DNA of 31,093 nt from CALGLS01 sp045105695. Lineage in GTDB: Bacteria; Bacteroidota; Bacteroidia; Chitinophagales; Saprospiraceae. Positions 28,001-31,093 of the stretch are shown here, one piece after another. How positions within the stretch are numbered: the stretch's first letter is position 1; each line of letters starts with the position of its first letter. A program made the position numbers and the translations under genes. Below the pieces are notes generated by a model, which saw only the letters and a program-made list of their open reading frames with translations, was not told the origin of the DNA and did not search any database. The stretch lies in NCBI GenBank assembly GCA_045105695.1, contig JBGCDT010000025.1, forward strand, positions 1-31,093, given 5' to 3'.

Positions 28001-29334
28001 GGTGTATATGGTGCTAATGAAACCGTCTCCATTCCAGCGGTAGCAAGGTTAGTTGTATGTACCAGACTTACAGGTGCGTTGTTATTAATTTGATAATTGA
28101 TTGTTACAGAGTTCAGGTTGTTTTGACCAAAATTTGTAATGATCACCTCTGGTGTTATTTGTCCACCTCCGCAGACGAAGGTCTCCGGATTATTAATCGT
28201 CGTAACCCCCGCATCATTATCAAAGAAGCTACAAACAGCTACTGCATTATTTGCCAATGGCTCTCTACTCGCAAATCCTGTCCCTCCAGTATTCCCCATG
28301 AGAACTGCTCGCATCAAAGAAATTTGATCATTTGAAAAGGAAGTATAACAATAGTCATCATTTACATAATCCATGTAGTTGACATACATGTGTGCGTTTC
28401 CACAAGTCGTTGGTCCTGCTGGGAAATTATTAGGGCTACAATTCAAACCTGGCTGATAGAAAGAAGTCTCTTGCTCTATATCAGGTGTATCTGCAAAACC
28501 ATCATCTGCACCGCAAGCATCTCCATCAAAGGTGTGTGGCAGACCGAGGTAATGCCCCGTCTCATGCGTAAGCGTTTTATCTCCAGACTGACCAAAGCCT
28601 GGTCCTCCAAACCAATTGTAATCGACAACGGAACCGTCTATGTCAGAGCCTACTGCAAAGTTTGTTGGTAAGTAAGCATAGCCTGTAGTACCTCCACCCG
28701 CAGTTGTTCCGGGAATGGGTACAACCCATATGTTATAATATAGATTAGAATCCCACCAGGTCGCTGGTTTTATTTCGTCTTCAATATTTGAATTATTACT
28801 ATTGGTTCCCGTAACGGGTATGTTATGTCTGGTAATACCGTTAGTAGCATTTCCACTAGGGTCTATAGCTGCTAGGCAGAAATTAACTTCAGGATTTCCA
28901 ATTGCTGCTTGCCACATAGCTGGGGTCTCATCGAAGTTATCATTCAAGGCATTGAAATCTTCATTGAGTACTTCTATCTGAGCTTCTATCTGAGCATCTG
29001 AAATATTCATCCCTGTACCTACAGGTTCACCAGAATGAATTACGTGTACAACAACAGGGATATTAATAATCATGTTAACATCCTTGTCCAAGTCGTTTTT
29101 CATCGCTTTTACAATCTGAGGAATTCTGGATTTCCATTCTTTGACTTCAGCTGCATACTTTGGATTTTTTGCAATCAAAGCATCCTGAGCATGATCGATT
29201 CCGCATTTACGATGAAAGTCGTGATTCTCTTGATCTGGAACCATAAATGGAGACTGAGCATTTTGAGCTTGCGCTAAACAAATAACAAAAAAGGCAAAAA
29301 GAAGTGTCAGTGAATGTCGTTTTGTGATATGCAT
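22027..29334 (-). CDS. Giant T9SS-secreted M43-type metalloprotease with 22 SprB repeats
   Basis: The 2435-aa protein has a signal peptide (about 1-23, ...FFVICLAQAQ) and a pappalysin/cytophagalysin (M43) zinc protease domain at about 80-360. The metal site HETGHYLGLPH has His257, Glu258, His261 and His267, and is followed by DTPDIE. A CARDB-like stretch follows (about 375-475), then a MAM/choice-of-anchor J domain (about 480-662, EDFEDAAF...RLFIDNINIS). Residues 664 to about 2345 are 22 SprB-type repeats, each ending in VTVTDxxGC or close variants. The last ~78 residues from 2358 (LDIFPNPTDGAF...) are the type A sorting domain. M43 enzymes of this sort cleave extracellular proteins. SprB repeats form surface filaments used in gliding and attachment, so this is probably a filamentous, surface-displayed protease or adhesin. 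The flanking gene pair (sigma plus membrane partner) is convergent with it. Confidence 0.92.
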   Translation of the reverse strand: MHITKRHSLTLLFAFFVICLAQAQNAQSPFMVPDQENHDFHRKCGIDHAQDALIAKNPKYAAEVKEWKSRIPQIVKAMKNDLDKDVNMIINIPVVVHVIHSGEPVGTGMNISDAQIEAQIEVLNEDFNALNDNFDETPAMWQAAIGNPEVNFCLAAIDPSGNATNGITRHNIPVTGTNSNNSNIEDEIKPATWWDSNLYYNIWVVPIPGTTAGGGTTGYAYLPTNFAVGSDIDGSVVDYNWFGGPGFGQSGDKTLTHETGHYLGLPHTFDGDACGADDGFADTPDIEQETSFYQPGLNCSPNNFPAGPTTCGNAHMYVNYMDYVNDDYCYTSFSNDQISLMRAVLMGNTGGTGFASREPLANNAVAVCSFFDNDAGVTTINNPETFVCGGGQITPEVIITNFGQNNLNSVTINYQINNNAPVSLVHTTNLATAGMETVSLAPYTPPGGAYTFTAYTTLPNGVTDEQLVNDTMMISTVAVVPLPLPLQEDFEDAAFNPTVNGLFTFDISGDGIVWDRSTAASGFGNGSASAMFDNYSTQRPNGTLDALITPIYDFSAVSGGQITFDVGYAIYQDPGQTLTDTLIMLVSTNCGINYVDQIFVKGGEDLASAPPTGGMFTPSANQWRTETVDLSAYDGEDNLSVMFVNYHGFGNRLFIDNINISLPCDMTVAQAGTDPNCSDSCDGTANVSPTGGSGTYSYTWSANANGATGPTATGLCGGDYMVTVSDGGSCTEVLTISLTAPDGLSAAISSTDETAVAANDGTATVTPSGGNNSNYDYLWSNALTTQTITDLTPGVYSVTVTDASGCTVDAFTSVAPYDCGSFGITLSGTNATCNGDNNGTATAMVNAGAGTPPYTYNWSNAAGNVATINDLTPDEYFVTVTDDKGCTATGSYIVTEPPIFTVSILVTHEMSGNANDGTATVTPFNGTPTITYVWNTGATTDMITGLAPATYTVTATDGNGCTDVISGTVNPGAVDCSGFGLSVSNTSDVSCNGDCDGSISLSVNSTATPFTFDWDDDALDGQQNPTNLCAGTYSVTVTDSDGCSATLMQGISEPQFLAIDWLASNINCFGECTGMITYDGAGGTAPYTAVISGGSFTNLCAGIYDLVLTDALGCTAATSIPITEFGPDDISATANGISCFGECDGSIVISAINNGPYFYEWSNGETTNAVNDLCPGTYNITVTNSQACSTVLTETVEDAPEMMFTISTTPLSGAGMNDATATASTSGGSPGYSYEWQPNGETTAMIGPLGPGTYTVTVTDQAGCTQEETVVINPFDCANFSAGIGVLNGISCFGECDGAISITASGGTMPITYIWSEPSFNGMSNPTNVCAGNYTVTVTEANGCSAILNPALGPGTPVVVSITGTQPSGPGANDGSATANPNGGVPGYTYFWSPTGGTTPTINNLAPATYNVIVTDANGCSATESFVIQDVDCSSFALGLSVTDITCFDANNGAAVAVPTGGEEPYNYNWSNSSTNNLINNLGPGTYAVTVTDNNGCSLEQSFTLTEPQILDIEISGTDETAAGANDGTATVNSTTGGTPNYNYLWCNGSSSTSVNNLPPGECGVTITDANGCTVTAAIIIAPGGVDCSGFAATLNTEDVSCFGEMDGIANPITTGGTMPFSYAWSNAATSENLTNVFTGLYVVTITDAEGCQVIADGTIGSPDPIVPNITSTNETSAGANDGTASASPTGGTAPYTYQWCDGSTASSVMNLPPGICTVTITDINGCEEISEAVIGSGNVDCSGFTAAVSELNPTCFEGDDGSVLTQLQGEIAPVTYTWSNSSTDPNLINIMAGEYSVTIVNGNGCEVVESITVFEPAPITVTVSSTPSTGGANDGTATITSTGGGTPGYTYIWCNGQTTETAINLAPGICNLSITDAQGCETIEQVIIENTTVDCSDFAVAVDAQVVSCFGLGDGAADAIVTGGTMPYTFLWSTTETTASISDLEPGQYFVTVVDANGCEDIQSGIVTQPEEITFVETTTNESAPGANDGTATLTSVTGGVGSYTYLWCNGQATNTATDLPGGTCSFTITDAIGCTTTGQVFIETTPTGCDGFEISMTTEALSCFNSFDGAASVQTTGGTAPFNFTWNTNETTAAINTLPAGPYSVTVVDALGCELIASDIVSQPLEVVVGTTAFDGNCGDAAAALALVTGGTAPFSYTWSNGINESFIDDLTPGIYQITVTDANGCTGEEVVLVQVSSASISVEAQVDATTCFGDSNGNIDLTMTSGTTPYTFLWSNGAITEDLSDMGTGTYTVLISDGAGCLYSSSYEIDAPAPLTIDFAFSPADNGSNGSITALASGGTSPYSYNWDGPLTATISNLNVGTYTVTITDANGCSAERSMLLGTSSTNELQGLTALDIFPNPTDGAFRIAAKFVESETVEVNVYNVLGQRIFAQMTNGSEVNVGIDIRNEASGTYLVQLKTGKGQVVKKVVKR
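22303..27345 (-). repeat. 22 tandem SprB-type repeats with an alternating two-module period
   Basis: Repeat units of about 70-85 codons run from codon 664. From repeat 8 to repeat 18 they alternate strictly. One form begins DCSGF...SCFGxxDG. The other begins STNETxxGANDGTATV and in copies 12, 14, 16 and 18 contains a WCNG or WCDG...PPGxC pair of extra cysteines. Each pair of forms makes a superunit of about 150-165 codons. The outer repeats at both ends are more divergent. Confidence 0.85.
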
Positions 29335-29747
29335 ATGTGTGAAATTTTAAAACAGGTCGTTTACTCAGTTTTCTAAAGCCTTTACGATTTATTCATAATA
29401 TTCTCTGGTAATAGAATACCAGTTGTATTAGAATAAGCCGGAAAGAAATAGAGAGTTTGTAGGTTTTGGGAACACTTTTCTTTTGGAAATACAAATACGA
29501 AAAGGGCCAACGTTTATGGCCTTCTTGTTTTAATAAAGAAAAGTATTAGTCGGATAGTAAGTATTACAAAAAAATAATTTCAGAATTGTTATGCTCCTTG
29601 AAAGGTCCTAACCTGCTCTCCCTCGTGTCGTTACCGTCAGTACTTTTCAAGGCAGGTTCTGAAGTTAATTTTTCGTTGTTGCTAAGACAAATCTAAGATA
29701 TGTAATTTAGTACTAATAATATTCAGTCATAATTTATGCCAAGCGAC
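29335..29747. other. 413-bp intergenic region before the SprB gene
   Basis: The gap lies between two minus-strand genes and carries no credible ORF. It holds a 6-bp perfect palindrome CTGGTA/TACCAG at 29405-29422, and a GGCCA/TGGCC hairpin near 29504-29522 that is followed on the minus strand by TTTTC. It also holds the pseudoknot-capable element at 29579-29663. No exact TAnnTTTG box was found close to the SprB start. Confidence 0.5.
29579..29663 (-). ncRNA. Candidate structured RNA, pseudoknot-capable, of unknown class
   Basis: Two complementary pairs interlock. Plus-strand CCTTGAAAGGT (29596-29606) pairs with ACTTTTCAAGG (29642-29652). AACCTGC (29610-29616) pairs with GCAGGTT (29652-29658). 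The arm order is a-b-a'-b', so both helices can form together only as a pseudoknot, or they are alternatives as in a switch. A third outer pair, TTCAG (29579-29583) with CTGAA (29659-29663), encloses them. On the minus strand this outer helix is followed by ATTATTTTTTT, as in an intrinsic terminator. The minus orientation fits a 5' leader of the SprB gene or the 3' end of the upstream transcript. In the plus orientation one mismatch becomes a G-U pair. I do not recognise a known riboswitch or ribozyme. Confidence 0.4.
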
Positions 29748-30413
29748 CTAATCTTTTGACTCTTGTTGTACAAATTCAGCCCAGTCGCTCAACGCGCGTT
29801 TACCAGTTCGGCCAAAGGCTTTTACATCTTCGGGGTCTATTTGAAAGCTTTCGCTTAACTTTTTATAGAAATCGTCCGAGGCACCTTGCTTTTCCAGTTC
29901 TTTATTGACGTTCTCTGCATTGACTTTATCCTCTGGGAGACGAGCCGTTTCGCCAAAGATATCTTTTACCTGTGCGTAAGTTTTTTGAGAAGCGCTGAGG
30001 ATACGGTACCAGTCACGAGCTGTTTCTATCCGGTCTTGAATGGAAGCCTTTTGACGAACATCTTCGTAGTATTTTTTTTCGTCTTTGCTTAGTTGATCGG
30101 CGGACTTTCCGTAGGTGGGTTTTGCCTGACTGCTTTTTGATTTACCTGCGTTTTTTTCTTCTTCCGAAAATTGCTCCGCTAAGTTCTGTAACAATGCTTC
30201 TACAGATTCTTCATTTTCAGGTTCATATCTTCTAGCTTTTTCTTTAGAACCGCTTGGGTTGTCTAGAATTTTAATGGTTTCCGTACGCTCCATAAGTTTA
30301 CCTCCGCCATCTCCATCTTGCAGCATGATGTAAGCAATGATGCCCAAGCCAAGTATCAACATAATGAGTTCCAGCGGTCCGACTAAACTTGTTTTACGAG
30401 GTGTCTCTTCCAT
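29748..30413 (-). CDS. Small single-pass membrane protein of unknown function
   Basis: This 221-aa protein has a short cytoplasmic-looking start (MEETPRKTSLVGP), one membrane helix at about 13-31 (LELIMLILGLGIIAYIML), then a Gly/Asp turn and a long, highly charged, probably helical domain (Glu, Lys, Ala, Ser rich; about 60-215). There are no cysteines in the soluble part and no catalytic motif. Its ATG overlaps the stop of the upstream gene by one base (TAATG), so translation is coupled to the TonB-dependent receptor. That suggests a partner or accessory role in the same envelope process, though I recognise no family. Confidence 0.78.
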   Translation of the reverse strand: MEETPRKTSLVGPLELIMLILGLGIIAYIMLQDGDGGGKLMERTETIKILDNPSGSKEKARRYEPENEESVEALLQNLAEQFSEEEKNAGKSKSSQAKPTYGKSADQLSKDEKKYYEDVRQKASIQDRIETARDWYRILSASQKTYAQVKDIFGETARLPEDKVNAENVNKELEKQGASDDFYKKLSESFQIDPEDVKAFGRTGKRALSDWAEFVQQESKD

Positions 30414-31093
30414 TAGAAATCCATTCTGAGTCGTAGATTAATTCGCCGTCCAGTCAAGTAGTTAGGAATGGCAAACTGTGTATTGTAAATCGTTTTTATC
30501 CAAGTATTAGAAGCTGCATTTTGTACTTCCAATAAATTTAAAACTTCAAGACTCACCCAAGTTGCTCTACTAAAACGAAGCGGATGTCGTGGTCTGGAAT
30601 ATCGCCAGTCGTCTTTCCATAGTTGAAAAGAAAAACCGATGTCTACTCGATGATAAGCAGAGAAGCGATAGGTATTTCTGAAGGTCGTATTGTTGTCTTT
30701 CAAACCATAAGGCAGTCCCGTACCGAAGGATAAATTGATGTGCGTTTTGAAGTTTTTATTTCTGGGTAGATAATCCTGAAAAAACATATTCAAAGTCATG
30801 AATCGATCTGTGGGTCGTGGTACATCTCTAACTTCGGTTGCTTCTTCTTCTCCGATTTCTCTTTTCAGATGTTGGACGCCATCCAATCTTTCACGGGCAC
30901 GCAGGAAGGACATGTTGATCCAAGACTCCGCGCCAGGAACAAATTCTCCATTGATACGCATGTCAATACCGGTGATATAACCAGAAGCATCGTTCTCTCC
31001 AGAGTATCGAATTCTGACATTATCAACATCATAGGATATCAAATCCCAAAGTTGTTTATAGAATAGCTCCGTGATGAATTTGAACTTCTTCTT
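30413..31093 (-). CDS. TonB-dependent receptor, C-terminal part (runs off the window)
   Basis: The frame is open from the right edge (31093) to a TAA at 30413, giving about 226 residues. The TTG at 31042 is internal: the codons before it (...FITELFYKQLWD) continue the same protein. The segment has the strand pattern and phrases of the outer-membrane barrel of Bacteroidota TonB-dependent receptors: KFKFITELFYK, YSGENDASGYITGIDMRING, ESWINMSFLRARE, RYSAYHRV-like strands, and a terminal LTGRRINLRLRMDF ending in Phe. The plug and carboxypeptidase-like N-terminal domains must lie outside the window. Such receptors import large ligands across the outer membrane. The ligand is not predictable here. 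Confidence 0.85.
   Translation of the reverse strand, partial: KKKFKFITELFYKQLWDLISYDVDNVRIRYSGENDASGYITGIDMRINGEFVPGAESWINMSFLRARERLDGVQHLKREIGEEEATEVRDVPRPTDRFMTLNMFFQDYLPRNKNFKTHINLSFGTGLPYGLKDNNTTFRNTYRFSAYHRVDIGFSFQLWKDDWRYSRPRHPLRFSRATWVSLEVLNLLEVQNAASNTWIKTIYNTQFAIPNYLTGRRINLRLRMDF

Noticed and set aside
28057..28671. Several plus-strand frames of 60-93 codons opposite the SprB/M43 gene, and similar ones at 23761-25636
   Set aside because: They are antisense to a long, clearly coding frame and have the biased composition expected of shadows of repeats. None has a recognisable domain or start context.
29579..29663. HDV-like self-cleaving ribozyme
   Set aside because: The order of helices (a 7-bp first helix interlocked with a second) resembles HDV topology, but there is no P4 stem, no clear P3 and no catalytic C in the short junction before the last strand.
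29579..29663. SRP RNA, tmRNA, 6S RNA or a known riboswitch
   Set aside because: None of the conserved core sequences of these RNAs (for example the SRP GGUCCGGAAGGAAGCAGC core or the tmRNA acceptor ends) is present on either strand.

Overview
The window looks like a chromosomal segment of a free-living Bacteroidota bacterium, probably class Saprospiria (Saprospiraceae/Lewinellaceae-like). The reasons are three secreted proteins ending in type IX secretion (T9SS) type A sorting domains, a giant SprB-repeat protein, a 'WPGD...KHADCNGDG' dockerin-like tail followed by a cohesin-like region, a GH3/beta-lactamase fusion lipoprotein, a TonB-dependent receptor fragment, and TAnnTTTG-type -7 promoter boxes. 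The lineage call is inferred from protein style; no rRNA or other marker gene is present. I saw no tRNA, rRNA, CRISPR array, transposase or phage gene.

Layout. 1-3029 (+): the end of an unknown gene, then a MacB/FtsX-type ABC permease and an HlyD/MacA-type periplasmic adaptor (an export pair with no ATPase in view). 3157-5220 (-): a T9SS-secreted beta-helix protein. 5477-5701 (+): a lone antitoxin-like small protein, followed by an elaborate palindromic element where a toxin gene would be expected. 5891-6949 (-): the flavin transferase ApbE, divergent from a DUF6495-like protein (7126-7608 +), which converges on a 480-aa helical protein of unknown function (7612-9054 -). 9304-13731 (+): a 1475-aa secreted protein built from twelve ~93-residue Cys-bounded repeats plus dockerin-like, cohesin-like and T9SS domains. 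13820-16738 (-): a GH3 + serine beta-lactamase fusion whose GH3 half appears to have lost its catalytic motifs. 17061-18881 (-): a two-gene operon of an Omp85-type barrel and a TIGR04283-like glycosyltransferase. 19406-21903 (+): an ECF sigma factor and a single-pass membrane protein with a ZU5-like periplasmic region, probably a sigma/regulator pair. 22027-29334 (-): a 2435-aa secreted M43 metalloprotease carrying 22 SprB repeats and a T9SS tail. 29748-31093 (-): a small membrane protein translationally coupled to a TonB-dependent receptor that runs off the edge.

The common theme is the cell surface: T9SS cargo, outer-membrane barrels, export machinery and a sigma factor that may control part of it. 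The least explained items are non-coding. One is a compact pseudoknot-capable structured element ahead of the SprB gene (29579-29663). Another is a 139-nt compound palindrome (5720-5858). The third is a cluster of TTCCTAYGGAA-type palindromes (18959-19135). The strongest protein-level oddity is the apparently dead GH3 domain.
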